From Gammaproteobacteria bacterium (lineage in GTDB: Bacteria > Pseudomonadota > Gammaproteobacteria > SZUA-152), in contig JAJRWE010000037.1 of NCBI GenBank assembly GCA_024276955.1, positions 1 through 36,231 of the forward strand: a stretch of DNA of 36,231 nucleotides. Direction: 5' to 3'. Each line of letters starts with the position of its first letter. Position 1 is the first letter of the stretch. Below, piece by piece: positions 1-9,911 of the stretch. The notes below the pieces were generated by a model. That model searched no databases. It saw nothing but the letters and a program-made list of their open reading frames with translations, and was not told where the DNA came from. A program made the position numbers and the translations under genes.

Positions 1-179
1 GCGTTGCGTACGGGAAACCACAGTGCCGTGCCCAGGCTGAGGATGGCGAAAAAGGCAGTCAGAAAGGGGACGATGGCACCGTCACCGTACCACAGGCCGA
101 CGGCCACTGGTGGCAGCATGTTAAGGCTGAAGACCATCATCAGCAGGCCGACGATGCGTTGTATGGTATCGCGTTGCAT
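1..179 (-). CDS. trkH: TrkH potassium uptake membrane subunit, N-terminal fragment
   Basis: The reverse-strand frame opens with ATG at 179 (MQRDTIQRIVGLLMMVFSLN...) and stays open to the window edge, giving about 59 residues. It shows the first hydrophobic segment (roughly residues 8-25) and a second one starting near residue 35, which fits the N-terminus of TrkH, the K+-translocating subunit of the Trk system in the inner membrane. The start lies 6 bp after the trkA stop codon, so the two are almost certainly co-transcribed; TrkA is the cytoplasmic nucleotide-binding gate of TrkH. The identification rests on the short sequence and on the trkA neighbour, because the selectivity-filter regions are outside the window. 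Confidence 0.8.
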   Translation of the reverse strand, partial: MQRDTIQRIVGLLMMVFSLNMLPPVAVGLWYGDGAIVPFLTAFFAILSLGTALWFPVRN

Positions 180-185
180 GAGGCG

Positions 186-1559
186 TTACAGGAAGGTGGC
201 GCTGACCTGGAACAGGCGCTCTACGTCCGGGATACGCTCCTTGTCCACAACAAACAGGATGACGTGGTCTTCGGCCTGAATCATCGTGTCGTGATGGGCG
301 ATGATGACTTCGTCTCCGCGCACAATGGCGCCGATGCTGGTACCCGGCGGCAGATTGATGTCCTCGATGGCACGGTCGACTACCCGCGAAGATGATTTGT
401 CGCCATGGGCCACGGCCTCAATGGCCTCAGCGGCACCACGGCGCAGCGAGTGCACGGCGGTGACATCACCTCGGCGCACATGGGTGAGCAGGCTGCCAAT
501 GGTTGCCTGCTGTGGCGAAATGGCGATATCGATGATGCCGCTCTGTACCAGATCGACATAGGCCGCGCGGTTGATCAGCGCCATCACCTTCTTGGCGCCG
601 AGACGTTTGGCGAGCATGGCGGAGAGAATGTTGGCCTCGTCATCGTTGGTGACGGCACAGAACACATCGGTATGGTTGATGTGTTCGTCCAGTAACAATT
701 CCTCATCGGCGGCATCGCCGAGCAGCACCAGGGTCTTTTCCAGTTCCTCGGAGATCTTTTTCGAACGCTCCGGATTGTGGTCGATGAGCTTGACCTGATA
801 TTTGCTTTCCAGGGTCTTCGCCAGGCGGATACCGATGTTGCCGCCGCCGGCGAGGATAATACGCTTGACCGGCTTGTCGAGGCGCCGCAACTCCTTCATT
901 ACCACACGGATGTGACGCTTGGCGGCAATGAAAAACACCTCGTCGTCGGCCTCGATGACCGTATTACCCTCGGGCACGATGGCCTGGCCGCGGCGGTAGA
1001 TGGCGGCGACACGGGTCTCGATGCTGGGCATGTGCTCGCGCAGGGCCTTCAGCTCGTGGCCCACCAGCGGGCCGCCATAATAGGCCTTCACAGCCACCAG
1101 TTGCACCTTGCCACCGGCGAAGTCGAGCACCTGCAGGGCACCCGGGTATTCGATCAGGCGCTGCACATAGTCGGTGACCAGCTGCTCGGGGCTGATCAGC
1201 ACGTCCACCGGCAACGCCTCCTGGGTGAACAGCTGTGGGTGCGAAAGATAGCCGACGCTGCGCACGCGGGCGATCTTGGTGGGGGTGTGGAACAGGGTGT
1301 AGGCGACCTGGCAGGCGATCATATTGATCTCGTCGCTGTTGGTAACGGCGAGGATCATGTCGGCATCTTCGGCACCGGCGCTGGCCAGCACCTCCGGATG
1401 GGCGGCCTCGCCCAGCACAGTGCCAATGTCGAGGCGGTCACGCAGGGCCTCGAGTTTTTTGCTGTCGACATCGACAACGGTAATGTCGCTGGCCTCGCTG
1501 GCGAGGACTTCTGCAACCGATGTGCCGACCTGGCCGGCGCCGAGGATGATGATTTTCAT
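186..1559 (-). CDS. trkA: TrkA, NAD-binding regulatory subunit of the Trk K+ uptake system
   Basis: The 457-residue product is a peripheral inner-membrane protein that binds NAD(H)/nucleotide and gates TrkH-mediated potassium uptake. It has the full duplicated TrkA layout: a first Rossmann RCK domain with GAGQVG at residues 7-12 and the acidic VVDVD end of strand 2 near 28-32, a TrkA-C domain (about 150-215), a second Rossmann domain with GGGNIG at 238-243, and a second TrkA-C domain (about 370-455). The length agrees with E. coli TrkA. It lies between ntrX (34 bp upstream) and trkH (6 bp downstream) on the same strand. Coupling of trkAH to ntrYX has been noted in other proteobacteria. Nothing looks truncated. 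Confidence 0.96.
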   Translation of the reverse strand: MKIIILGAGQVGTSVAEVLASEASDITVVDVDSKKLEALRDRLDIGTVLGEAAHPEVLASAGAEDADMILAVTNSDEINMIACQVAYTLFHTPTKIARVRSVGYLSHPQLFTQEALPVDVLISPEQLVTDYVQRLIEYPGALQVLDFAGGKVQLVAVKAYYGGPLVGHELKALREHMPSIETRVAAIYRRGQAIVPEGNTVIEADDEVFFIAAKRHIRVVMKELRRLDKPVKRIILAGGGNIGIRLAKTLESKYQVKLIDHNPERSKKISEELEKTLVLLGDAADEELLLDEHINHTDVFCAVTNDDEANILSAMLAKRLGAKKVMALINRAAYVDLVQSGIIDIAISPQQATIGSLLTHVRRGDVTAVHSLRRGAAEAIEAVAHGDKSSSRVVDRAIEDINLPPGTSIGAIVRGDEVIIAHHDTMIQAEDHVILFVVDKERIPDVERLFQVSATFL

Positions 1560-1593
1560 CGCGTTTCTAATTTTGGCTCTTATTATTTTGTGG

Positions 1594-2940
1594 CTAATTC
1601 TGTTTGTCGCGCCGGGTGTCTATACCCAGTGATTTCAGTTTTCGATACAGGTGGGTGCGTTCCATACCCACCTGTTTGGCCACCTTGCCCACACTCCAGC
1701 CCGTCTGGCGCAGGTGGTATTCCAGGTAGGCCTTTTCGAACTGTTCGCGCGCCTGCCGCAGGGGGAGATTGAAATTGGTGGCGACAGGCTCGACATTTTC
1801 CTGCTGGCTGCTGAGGATGATCTCGACCTCATCCAGTTCGATCTGTGATTCCAGTCCCCCCACCAGCATGCGCCGCACCAGGTTTTCTAACTGGCGGATA
1901 TTGCCCGGCCAATGGTAGTGACGCAAGCGGTTCTGCGCGGCGACGGAAAAACTACGGTAAGGCAGGCCCTCTCTGTCGCCGAGCAGATTAACATAATACT
2001 GGAGCAGCTCGGTGACATCTTCGGCGTGCTCGCGCAGCGGCGGGATCTGGATCGGCGCCACGTTCAGCAAATGGTAGAGATCCTCGCGGAAACGCCCGGC
2101 ATGCACCTCCTGCTCCAGGCGGTAACGGGTGCCGGCGATGATGCGTACATCAAGGTTCTGCACCTTACTGCCGTTGATACGCACCCACTGTCCGGTGACC
2201 AACACCGCACTGAGGTATTCCTGCAGTTCGGCATCCAGCTCGGCGATGTCATCAAGGAACAGGGTGCCGCCACGGCACTGTTCCAGCAGGCCCGGGGTAA
2301 TGCCGTCGGCATTCTCGCTGCCCAGCAGTAGGGCAGCGCCATTGCCGTCACGGAAGCTGCAGCTGTGAATGTCCATGAAGGGACCGTTGCGGCGCTTACC
2401 ACAGCCATGCAGGTACTGGGCGCAAAAGGTCTTGCCGCTGCCGGGTTCACCGATCAGTAATACTGTGGTGTCGAAGGCGGCGGCGTGTTCGAGGCGTTCG
2501 CGCAGATGCTGCATCTGCGTGCTCTTGCCCAGTGGCGCACTGCAGCGGGGCTGGTTCTTCGGCCCTGCCGATGGCGCCGCCGCGAGGGTCTTTTCCACCG
2601 TGTGCAACAGCTTGGCCAGTGACAGTGGTTTTTCGATGTAGTCCTTGGCGCCCAGCCGCGTGGCCTCGACGGCGGTTTCCACGGTGCCGTGGCCGGACAT
2701 CATCACCACCGGAATTTGTAAGCCCATGTCGGCAGAGAATTCCTTCAGCAGACTGATGCCGTCGATATCCGGCATCCAGATATCGAGCAGGATCATGTCC
2801 GGCTGCTGGCGGCGCACGATCTGCCGGGCGGCATTGCCATTTTCGGCGGTGATGACGGTGTAACCTTCGTCTTCGAGGATGTCCTTGACCGAACTGCATA
2901 TATCCGGCTCGTCGTCCACGACCAAAATGGTAGCTTTCAT
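1594..2940 (-). CDS. ntrX: NtrX-type response regulator with AAA+ and Fis-type HTH domains
   Basis: The 448-residue protein has an N-terminal receiver domain (acidic pair D9-D10, phosphoacceptor D53, switch and lysine around 81-104), an AAA+ domain with Walker A GEPGSGKT at 164-171 and Walker B-like GGTLFLDDI at 224-232, and a C-terminal Fis-type HTH (about 417-440). The partner kinase NtrY is encoded 33 bp upstream, so the assignment to the NtrYX pair (redox/nitrogen-linked signalling) is firm. Two departures from active sigma-54 activators are visible: no GAFTGA-type loop is present between Walker A and Walker B (the stretch 204-222 reads [19 protein letters not shown]), and the usual Asp-Glu of Walker B is Asp-Asp. 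It may therefore act without sigma-54. Confidence 0.93.
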   Translation of the reverse strand: MKATILVVDDEPDICSSVKDILEDEGYTVITAENGNAARQIVRRQQPDMILLDIWMPDIDGISLLKEFSADMGLQIPVVMMSGHGTVETAVEATRLGAKDYIEKPLSLAKLLHTVEKTLAAAPSAGPKNQPRCSAPLGKSTQMQHLRERLEHAAAFDTTVLLIGEPGSGKTFCAQYLHGCGKRRNGPFMDIHSCSFRDGNGAALLLGSENADGITPGLLEQCRGGTLFLDDIAELDAELQEYLSAVLVTGQWVRINGSKVQNLDVRIIAGTRYRLEQEVHAGRFREDLYHLLNVAPIQIPPLREHAEDVTELLQYYVNLLGDREGLPYRSFSVAAQNRLRHYHWPGNIRQLENLVRRMLVGGLESQIELDEVEIILSSQQENVEPVATNFNLPLRQAREQFEKAYLEYHLRQTGWSVGKVAKQVGMERTHLYRKLKSLGIDTRRDKQN

Positions 2941-2973
2941 GACTTATCGATGTCCTTGAATCAATAATTTGAA

Positions 2974-5199
2974 TTAGCGGCTTTTCGCCTGGCCCGGATG
3001 CAGCTGCGTGACATTGCCGACAGGCTGTTCCAGGGCCGGCAGGCGCACTACCACACGGGCGCCGGCGCGGGTGTTTTCGGCAAACAGATTGCCCATGTGT
3101 TCCTCGACGATACGCTTGACCACTGCCAGTCCCAAGCCGGTGCCGCGCGGCTTGGTGGTGGCGTAAGGCTCGAAGAGTTTGTCGAGCATGTCGTCGGGGA
3201 TGCCGTGACCATTGTCTTCGATGGCCAGGTCGACAAAGGTCTTCGCAGCCTCCTTGCGGCTGGTCAGGGTAATGCGAATTTGTGCATCGGCCTGCCCGGC
3301 AAGCGCGTCGATGGCATTGCGGATCAGGTTGTGCAGCAGTTGCCGCAAGCGGCCGGGGTCGGCCTCCACCGTGGGCAGGTTTTGTTGTTCTTCGAAGTGA
3401 AAGGAAACCTGGGTACCGTAGCCGCGATACAGCTCAAGCACTTCACGAATCAGCTCGCCCAAGGAGAGTGGACGTAACTGAATTTGGGGGGTCTTGGCGT
3501 ATTCTGAAAAGGCCTGCACCATTTCCTTCAGCGCCTGCACCTGCTGCACGATGGTGTGCGTGGAACGGTCGAGTATCTCGGCGTCCTTTGGGTCCATGCT
3601 ATCGAGATACTTGCGCCGCAGGCGCTCGGCGGAAAGCTGAATGGGGGTCAGAGGATTCTTGATTTCGTGCGCCAGTCGCCGCGCCACTGCCCCCCAAGCG
3701 GCATCGCGTTGGGCCTGCACCAGTTCTGTAACATCCTCCAACACTACCACGTAGCCGGCGGGGATGCCCTCCATGCCGGGTAGCCGGGTACCATGGCAGG
3801 TAATGATTTTGTGTCCGCTGCTGCCATATAGTGTGACCTCTTCGCGCCAGTCGGTTTCTGTTTCATTGAGATGAGGCAGTAGGGTCTGTACGAACTGGGC
3901 GACTTCTGGGTAATCTATTTCCAGTTTGGTAAGCTTGTGTCCGGCGCTGTAGTCAAGATTGATGCCGAGAATATGGCTGGCGGCGGCGTTTACGGCGCGT
4001 ATGGTGAGATCACGATCCAGGGTCATCACGCCCGATGACAGACGTCCCAGCACGGCGCGAAGATAGGCGCGTTCGCGGTCGGCCTGACGCTGGCTGCGAA
4101 TAACCTGATCCTGGGCCTCGGCGATGCGCTGGGTCATTTCACTGAATGACTGCACCAGCGAGCCTAGTTCGTCGCTGCTGGTGACGGGCAGTTTCTTGTG
4201 ATAGTTGCCAGCGGCCACGGCGCGTGTGCCGATGGCCAGAATGCGAATCGGTGAGACCAGGCGCTGGGCGAAGAAGAACGCCGCCCATACCGCCGACAGC
4301 AGGGTGACCAGTAGAATCAGAAACAGAGTGAAGGCAAAGGTCTGCTTGAGGGGTTCGCGCAGATACACCAGTTCCTTGTATTTGGTGTAGGCCGATTGCA
4401 CGTTCTCCGCCATTTGGCTGATGCGTTCGCTGACCGGATACAGGGCGATGAGGATTCTTGCCTTGCGGGCGGCGGCTGTCTGTTCAAGGGCGATGGCGAC
4501 GCGGGTGTGCAGGCCTTGATCACGGATCTGCGCAAGGCCGATGTAGAACCTGTTAGTCCTGACTTGTTGCAGCACGGCCTCATCGGGCAGGCTGGGGATA
4601 ATGGTGCCGGAGTCGGTACTGGAGGACGCGATCACCCGGCCATTGGATTGGGCAATCAGCAGTTCACTGGCAGTGGATTTTTCGCGCAATTCATTGAGCC
4701 GGAAAAGCAGCGAACTGTCGTCAGTCTGCTGCAGCTGCCGGCTAAGGCTGCGGGTTTCCTTGAGTTTTTCACGCATGCGCATGTCGAGTGCGGATTTGCT
4801 CAATTCCAGCGCCTCGGTCATGGCGCGGTCGATGCGCACATCAAACCAGCTATCAATACCTTTCTGCATGAAGCCTAACGAAAAATAGAAAACGATGGAG
4901 ACGGGTGTAACAGCCATGACGACAAAGATCAGCACCAGTCGAGCGGTGAGACGTGAGCCGGTCGCCGAACGGCGGTATTGGTGAATCAGACGCAGCAGGC
5001 TGACGCTGATCAGGCCGGTGAGCACGATCAGGCCGAGGATATTGATGACCACCAACACGATATGCAGGCGGCCGAACTGGGCGGAGTTTTCCGTGGCGGC
5101 GGAAAGTAGCCACAGCGAGCCCAGCATGAAGATGCCCATCAGCGCGACCGGGATGAAACTGGTCGATATGCGCCGCAGCCAGGTGATGAAGGCATTCAT
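2974..5199 (-). CDS. ntrY: NtrY-type membrane sensor histidine kinase
   Basis: Starting at ATG 5199 gives 741 residues. The N-terminus has three to four membrane segments (about 14-35, 45-70, 88-110) and another near 290-312 that flank an extracytoplasmic sensor region (about 111-288). These are followed by a HAMP domain (about 312-365), a PAS domain (about 375-495), a HisKA domain with phosphoacceptor H511 in RRLAHEIKNP, and a HATPase_c domain with N box NLIRNAID near 625, G1 DNGHGIP near 662 and GTGLGLAVV near 687. A longer frame beginning at 5247 exists, but ATG 5199 overlaps the preceding stop as TGATG, so translational coupling supports the shorter form. It phosphorylates NtrX, encoded immediately downstream. 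Confidence 0.93.
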   Translation of the reverse strand: MNAFITWLRRISTSFIPVALMGIFMLGSLWLLSAATENSAQFGRLHIVLVVINILGLIVLTGLISVSLLRLIHQYRRSATGSRLTARLVLIFVVMAVTPVSIVFYFSLGFMQKGIDSWFDVRIDRAMTEALELSKSALDMRMREKLKETRSLSRQLQQTDDSSLLFRLNELREKSTASELLIAQSNGRVIASSSTDSGTIIPSLPDEAVLQQVRTNRFYIGLAQIRDQGLHTRVAIALEQTAAARKARILIALYPVSERISQMAENVQSAYTKYKELVYLREPLKQTFAFTLFLILLVTLLSAVWAAFFFAQRLVSPIRILAIGTRAVAAGNYHKKLPVTSSDELGSLVQSFSEMTQRIAEAQDQVIRSQRQADRERAYLRAVLGRLSSGVMTLDRDLTIRAVNAAASHILGINLDYSAGHKLTKLEIDYPEVAQFVQTLLPHLNETETDWREEVTLYGSSGHKIITCHGTRLPGMEGIPAGYVVVLEDVTELVQAQRDAAWGAVARRLAHEIKNPLTPIQLSAERLRRKYLDSMDPKDAEILDRSTHTIVQQVQALKEMVQAFSEYAKTPQIQLRPLSLGELIREVLELYRGYGTQVSFHFEEQQNLPTVEADPGRLRQLLHNLIRNAIDALAGQADAQIRITLTSRKEAAKTFVDLAIEDNGHGIPDDMLDKLFEPYATTKPRGTGLGLAVVKRIVEEHMGNLFAENTRAGARVVVRLPALEQPVGNVTQLHPGQAKSR

Positions 5200-5807
5200 C
5201 AGTGCATCCCCAGATCCCAGCTGTACCAGCCGCTGGTCAGCCACCAATTGCGTGATAGGTAGGCACGCATACGCAGGGGAACCGGCAGGCTTTCAAAGTC
5301 CAGATAGGAGCGGATGCTGACCATATAGTGTTCATCGGGGTCGAGAAGCTTGGCATCGATGATGGGCAGGCCGCGGATATCACCGAGGGCGCGCAGTACG
5401 CTGGTTAAGGTTGAGTAGCTGGCTTCGTGTCCGCTGTTGAGGTTACGCAGCAGGTATTGCTCGGTGAGGGCAAAATACTGGAGGGTGGTGCGTTGTTCGA
5501 GGCTGGCGATGTTTGCATCCCACAGGTAACGGCGTGGCTGGCGGACATCGATATCCAGAGCAAAGGTCAGGGGAACACCGTTATCCAAGGCCTCCAGCAC
5601 CTTTTTCGGCAACGCGAAGGTGAGGAGTGCATCGAGGCGGTAGACGCCGTCTTTCAGGGTGGTCTTTGCACCCTGCACACTGAACGACTGCGCCGCCGCC
5701 AGCGGACTGGCGCAGATCAGCAGCGCGCACAGCCAGCTCAGCAGATGGCGGCCGTGCCGCCGGTGCCGGCGCGTCAGCTGCGGGCCGTGGCGCGTTTGTG
5801 TAAGCAT
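5199..5807 (-). CDS. DUF4390 exported protein
   Basis: This 202-residue protein begins with a basic, His/Arg-rich region followed by a hydrophobic stretch ending in PLAAAQ (about residues 22-40), a Sec signal peptide with an unusually long n-region. The rest (about 41-200) is a beta-rich domain that matches my memory of DUF4390, a family regularly encoded between rsmB and ntrY in gamma- and betaproteobacteria. Its function is unknown; the constant location suggests a link to NtrY, whose sensor loop would face the same periplasmic compartment, but that is inference. The gene overlaps rsmB by 34 bp, and its stop overlaps the ntrY start. The long n-region might mean that an alternative internal start is used. 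Confidence 0.8.
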   Translation of the reverse strand: MLTQTRHGPQLTRRHRRHGRHLLSWLCALLICASPLAAAQSFSVQGAKTTLKDGVYRLDALLTFALPKKVLEALDNGVPLTFALDIDVRQPRRYLWDANIASLEQRTTLQYFALTEQYLLRNLNSGHEASYSTLTSVLRALGDIRGLPIIDAKLLDPDEHYMVSIRSYLDFESLPVPLRMRAYLSRNWWLTSGWYSWDLGMH

Positions 5808-7090
5808 GCGTAGTAAAAACCGTCCATTTGGGCCATGCCGCCGGGCAGGATCTGGCGGCCGATGCCCGTGGCACGGCCCCAGTCTGCGTCGATGGCCCGG
5901 CGCTCGGCATCGGGCCGCTCGGCGATGAAGGTGCTGATACGCCGTTCATTTTCCTGCGGCAGCACGGAGCAGGTGGCATACAGCAGGATACCGCCAGGGC
6001 GCAGCAGAGGCCAGATGGCCTGCAGGATCTCCCCCTGCAACTCTAGCAGAGTTTCGATATCTCCCGGGCGGCGCAGTAGCTTGATGTCGGGGTGACGACG
6101 GATAACGCCAGTGGCGGAACAGGGGACATCAAGCAGGATACGATCAAAGGGACGGCCGTCCCACCAGTCTTGCGGCCGGCGCGCGTCGCCGCTGCAGGTA
6201 TTCGCAGTCAGGCCGAGGCGCTGTAGGTTGTCCGTCACCCGTTGCAGGCGCTGTGCCTCGATATCTACGGCCAGCAGTTCGATGTCATCGTTGCGCTCGA
6301 GAATGTGCGCGGTCTTGCCGCCCGGGGCGGCACAGACATCCAGCACGCGCTCGCCGGGCCGGGCATCCAGCAGCACGGCGGCCAGCTGCGCTGCTTCGTA
6401 CTGTACCGAGACCGTACCCTCGGCAAAACCCGGCAGATGGCTGACATCAATGGCCTGCTGCAGGCGGATGCCGCAGTCACTGGCGATGGTTGCTTCGGCG
6501 TTGATGCCGGCGTGTTCAAGTACCGACAGATAGTCGGCGCGTGACTGTTTGCGTGCATTGACGCGCAGGGTCATGGGAGCACGTTCGTTATTGGCGGCAA
6601 GGATCTGCCGCCAGTCGTCCGGCCAGGCTTGGCGCAGGGCGTCGATGAGCCATTGGGGATGGGCCCAGCGTCCGGGCTCGCTGTCGTCGGCCTTGGCCAG
6701 CAGTATTTCGCTCTGGCGCTGGAAGTTACGCAGCACGGCATTGAGCAGGCCGCGCGCCCAGCCCTTACCCAGCGCGTTGACGGCGCCAACGGTCTCGGCC
6801 ACGGCGGCGTGGGCAGGGATGCGCATGGCGGTGAGCTGGTGCAGGCCGAGCAGGATCAGGGCCTGTAGGTCGCTGTCTTTCTTGCCCAGCGGCTTGCGCA
6901 GCAGGCTGGCGGCGATGCATTCGAGGCGCGGCCAGGCGCGCAGGGTGCCATAGCAGAGTTCCTGGATCAGGGCGTGGTCGTTGTTGCGGGCGCGTGGCGG
7001 GCTGTCGTTGAGGGCGGCAGTGAGGGAGGCTCCGGCGGTGACGCGGGCGAGGGTCTGGGCGGCGAGGGCGCGGGGGTTCTGGCCCTTCAC
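5774..7090 (-). CDS. rsmB: 16S rRNA m5C967 methyltransferase RsmB
   Basis: The 438-residue enzyme methylates C967 of 16S rRNA using S-adenosylmethionine. It carries an N-terminal NusB-like RNA-binding domain (about 5-130) and a Rossmann methyltransferase domain with the SAM motif CAAPGGKT at 253-260. Both family cysteines are visible: the one in DVPCSATG (C324) and the one in YATCS (C374). The length is normal for the family. The start ATG overlaps the fmt stop as ATGA (4 bp) and the 3' end overlaps the DUF4390 gene, placing it in the def-fmt-rsmB-ntrYX-trk transcription unit. Confidence 0.97.
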   Translation of the reverse strand: MKGQNPRALAAQTLARVTAGASLTAALNDSPPRARNNDHALIQELCYGTLRAWPRLECIAASLLRKPLGKKDSDLQALILLGLHQLTAMRIPAHAAVAETVGAVNALGKGWARGLLNAVLRNFQRQSEILLAKADDSEPGRWAHPQWLIDALRQAWPDDWRQILAANNERAPMTLRVNARKQSRADYLSVLEHAGINAEATIASDCGIRLQQAIDVSHLPGFAEGTVSVQYEAAQLAAVLLDARPGERVLDVCAAPGGKTAHILERNDDIELLAVDIEAQRLQRVTDNLQRLGLTANTCSGDARRPQDWWDGRPFDRILLDVPCSATGVIRRHPDIKLLRRPGDIETLLELQGEILQAIWPLLRPGGILLYATCSVLPQENERRISTFIAERPDAERRAIDADWGRATGIGRQILPGGMAQMDGFYYACLHKRATARS

Positions 7091-8031
7091 TGTGCACCCA
7101 GCCGCTTGCCCAGCAGACTGTGGGCGTTGAGATAGTCGGCGGCATCGATGGGGCGACCGCCGGGCAGTTGCAGGCGGGTGATGCGTAGCAGGCCCTCGCC
7201 GCAGGCCACATCGATACCGTCGCGGCCTTCGGCCACCACCCTGCCGGGGGTGGCGTTACTGTCGCCATCGACGGCCTCGGCCAGCCAGATGCGCAGGTTT
7301 TGTCCTTTATAGGGTGTATGGGCCACGGGCCAGGGGTTGAAGGCGCGCACCCGGCGGGTTAGTTCCACGGCGGGACGTTGCCAATCGATCTCTGCCTCGG
7401 CCTTGTCCAGCTTGGCGGCGTAGGTGGACTGGCTGTCGTCCTGCGCTTCGGGCTGGAGGGTGCCGGCCTGCAGGCCGGCGAGGGTGTCGAGCAGGGCCTG
7501 TGAACCGAGTCCGGCAAGACGGTCGTGCAGGGTCTGCGCGGTGTCGGTGGCGGTGATGGGAGTGCGGGCCTTGAGCAGCATGTCGCCAGTGTCAAGGCCC
7601 TCATCCATCTGCATGAGGGTGACGCCGGTCTCGGTATCGCCAGCCAGGATGGCGCGTTGGATGGGCGCTGCGCCGCGCCAGCGCGGTAGCAGGGAGGCAT
7701 GCACGTTGAGACAGCCCATGCGCGGGGCTGCGAGCACTTCGGCGGGCAGTATCAGACCATAGGCGACAACGATCATCACGTCGGCGCCGAAGGCAGCCAG
7801 CTCGGCTTGGGCCTCGCAGTCACGCAGGGTCTTGGGCTGCAGCACCGGGATCTCGTGAGCCAGCGCCAGCGCCTTGACCGGGCTGGCCTTAAGCTTACGG
7901 CCGCGGCCGGCTGGCCGGTCGGGCTGGGTGTAGGCGGCGCACACGCGGTGTGGCGAATCCAGCAGGGCTTGCAGGCTGCTGGCGGCGAATTCCGGGGTGC
8001 CGGCAAAGATAATATTCAGCCCTTCGGCCAC
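7087..8031 (-). CDS. fmt: Methionyl-tRNA formyltransferase
   Basis: This 314-residue cytoplasmic enzyme formylates initiator Met-tRNA from 10-formyltetrahydrofolate. The catalytic domain shows the N109/H111 pair in [17 protein letters not shown] and the folate-site MDEGLDTGD with D147. The C-terminal OB-fold tRNA-binding domain runs from about 205 to 305. The length is normal. It lies between def (48 bp upstream) and rsmB (4-bp overlap), the classical arrangement in which formylation and deformylation enzymes are co-expressed. Confidence 0.97.
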   Translation of the reverse strand: MAEGLNIIFAGTPEFAASSLQALLDSPHRVCAAYTQPDRPAGRGRKLKASPVKALALAHEIPVLQPKTLRDCEAQAELAAFGADVMIVVAYGLILPAEVLAAPRMGCLNVHASLLPRWRGAAPIQRAILAGDTETGVTLMQMDEGLDTGDMLLKARTPITATDTAQTLHDRLAGLGSQALLDTLAGLQAGTLQPEAQDDSQSTYAAKLDKAEAEIDWQRPAVELTRRVRAFNPWPVAHTPYKGQNLRIWLAEAVDGDSNATPGRVVAEGRDGIDVACGEGLLRITRLQLPGGRPIDAADYLNAHSLLGKRLGAQ

Positions 8032-8079
8032 GGTGTGTTCCTTCTTTTTGACGGGTAAGGGGCAGCGCTGGCCACAGGC

Positions 8080-8583
8080 TTACATGGCATGCAGACGCTG
8101 CTTTTCCAGTTTCTTGCGGATGCGGTTGCGCTTGAGGGCGGAGAGGTGGTCGACAAACAGCTTGCCGTCGAGGTGGTCGATCTCGTGTTGGATGCAGACG
8201 GCCAGCAGGTCGCCGGCCTCCAGTTCGATGGCCTTGCCCTCGCGGTTCAGGGCGCGTACACGGATATGTTCAGCGCGGCGGACCTGCTCATAGATGCCGG
8301 GCACGGACAGGCAACCCTCTTCGCTCTTTTCGCTGCCCGTGGCCTCGATGATCTCCGGGTTGATAAAGCACAGGGGCTGGTCCTTGTTTTCCGAGATATC
8401 GATGACAATAATGCGCTTGAGGATGTTGACCTGCACTGCGGCGAGACCAATGCCCGGGGCCTGGTACATGGTCTCGAGCATGTCATCGACGATGCGGTGG
8501 ATGCCGGCATCCACCGTGGTGACGGGTTTGGCCTTCTGGCGCAAGAGAGGGTCGGGAAAATGCAGAATGTTCAACACTGACAT
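8080..8583 (-). CDS. def: Peptide deformylase
   Basis: The 167-residue metalloenzyme removes the N-formyl group from nascent proteins. All three family motifs are intact: GIGLAAVQ (44-51), EGCLSVP (89-95, metal ligand C91) and HEIDH (133-137, ligands H133 and H137 with catalytic E134). The length matches E. coli Def. It is the first gene of the leftward unit, and a TATAAT hexamer lies about 58 bp upstream of its ATG on the same strand. Confidence 0.97.
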   Translation of the reverse strand: MSVLNILHFPDPLLRQKAKPVTTVDAGIHRIVDDMLETMYQAPGIGLAAVQVNILKRIIVIDISENKDQPLCFINPEIIEATGSEKSEEGCLSVPGIYEQVRRAEHIRVRALNREGKAIELEAGDLLAVCIQHEIDHLDGKLFVDHLSALKRNRIRKKLEKQRLHAM

Positions 8584-8640
8584 GTGAAGTCCATCAATAA
8601 AGCCTGAATGTCATCAAAGATATGCTATCGAGAGCCGATG

Positions 8641-8646
8641 ATTATA
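8641..8646 (-). promoter_or_regulatory. Candidate -10 box for the def operon
   Basis: Read on the minus strand this is a perfect TATAAT placed to give a short 5' leader before the def ATG at 8583. No convincing -35 hexamer is present 16-18 bp further upstream, so the call depends on the -10 alone and on the divergent position between def and the LysM gene. The rest of 8584-8813 shows no other feature that I can support. Confidence 0.35.
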
Positions 8647-8813
8647 CCCAGGTAGCCGGCAATCCGGTAGAAAGCAAGCCCAACTCAAGTGAAGTTTTGC
8701 CGCTATCTCTTTCATTTTCTTTTATTAATAACCCGGCGTACAGCGCTGGCGCCACTGGAGTCCAAGGGATGATTCGTCTACACTCGGGCAAATCGATGAA
8801 CAGAGGGATGACG

Positions 8814-9857
8814 ATGTCGAAGAGAATGCTTCTGGGCCTGTTGCTGTGTCTCAGCATGGGCGTAGTGCTGGCCGACACGATCAAATTGAAATCAGACCAC
8901 CCTGACCGCTATGTGGTCGTCAAGGGCGATACCCTGTGGGATATTTCCGCGCGTTTCCTGGAAAGCCCCTGGCGCTGGCCCGAGGTGTGGAGCTTTAATC
9001 CACAGATCGAGAATCCGCATCTGATTTACCCGGGCGACGAGGTTTATCTGGACTATGATGCCGAGGGTCGGCCGATTCTGCGTGTACAGCGTGGCGCACC
9101 GACGGTGAAGCTGTCACCCAAGGTACGCGCTGAGCGTGTGGACACCCCCATTGCCACCATTCCACTGGATGCCATCAGCCAGTTCCTCGGCCAACCCCGG
9201 GTGCTCAGTGAGCGTGAAGTGGAAGATTCCGCCTATATCGTTTCCGGTAGTGATCAACGCCTGATTTCCGGTGCCGGCGATACCATCTATGCCCGCGGCC
9301 TGGTGCCGGGGCAGGATCCAAAGTCGCGTTATAGCGTATTGCGTGTGGGGAAGCCTTATCGCAATCCGGGGGCCGCCCGTGGTGATATCCTGGGCTATGA
9401 GGCCCTGCATGTCGCCGATGCCGTTGTGGATGAGTTTGGTGACCCCAGCACCCTGCACATCATTCATTCCAATCGCGAAACCCTGGTGGGTGACAAGTTG
9501 GTGCCTAAGGGGCTGGATGGTGTCGACCAGGCCTTTTTACCGCATTCACCGAATATGCCCGTCGAGGGCAAGATCATTTCCGTGGTGGATGGTGTCTCGC
9601 GCATCGGGCAGTTCCAGACCGTTGTGCTGAACAAGGGTGAGCAGGATGGCCTGGAAACGGGCCATGTGCTGGCGGTGTATCAGAGCGGCGCGGTGATTCG
9701 TGACAATTTTGCTGCAAAGCGGGGCGAAAAGGTCACCCTGCCAGATGTCCGGGCAGGTATCGTGCTGGTATTCCGCACCTTTGACCGCGTGAGTTATGCG
9801 CTGGTCATGGAGTCCGAAAAGGCCATGCGCCTCTACGACAGCGTGCGTAACCCCTGA
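8814..9857 (+). CDS. LysM-domain exported protein
   Basis: With ATG 8814 the product is 347 residues. It has a clean Sec signal peptide (KR, then a hydrophobic core ending VVLA|DT near residue 20) and one LysM domain (about 33-80, including YVVVKGDTLWDIS and NPHLIYPGDEV) expected to bind peptidoglycan in the periplasm. The remaining 260 residues have no motif that I can name. The open frame extends upstream to 8622, but AGAGGG at 8802-8807 sits 6 bp before ATG 8814 and the signal peptide begins there. The gene precedes dprA, as in many gammaproteobacteria, where it is annotated only as a LysM peptidoglycan-binding protein. Confidence 0.88.
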   Translation: MSKRMLLGLLLCLSMGVVLADTIKLKSDHPDRYVVVKGDTLWDISARFLESPWRWPEVWSFNPQIENPHLIYPGDEVYLDYDAEGRPILRVQRGAPTVKLSPKVRAERVDTPIATIPLDAISQFLGQPRVLSEREVEDSAYIVSGSDQRLISGAGDTIYARGLVPGQDPKSRYSVLRVGKPYRNPGAARGDILGYEALHVADAVVDEFGDPSTLHIIHSNRETLVGDKLVPKGLDGVDQAFLPHSPNMPVEGKIISVVDGVSRIGQFQTVVLNKGEQDGLETGHVLAVYQSGAVIRDNFAAKRGEKVTLPDVRAGIVLVFRTFDRVSYALVMESEKAMRLYDSVRNP

Positions 9858-9911
9858 TTTCGATCTGTCCGGACAAGGTCTTGAGCCCGGGCTTCATGGA
9901 GGATGTCGGCA

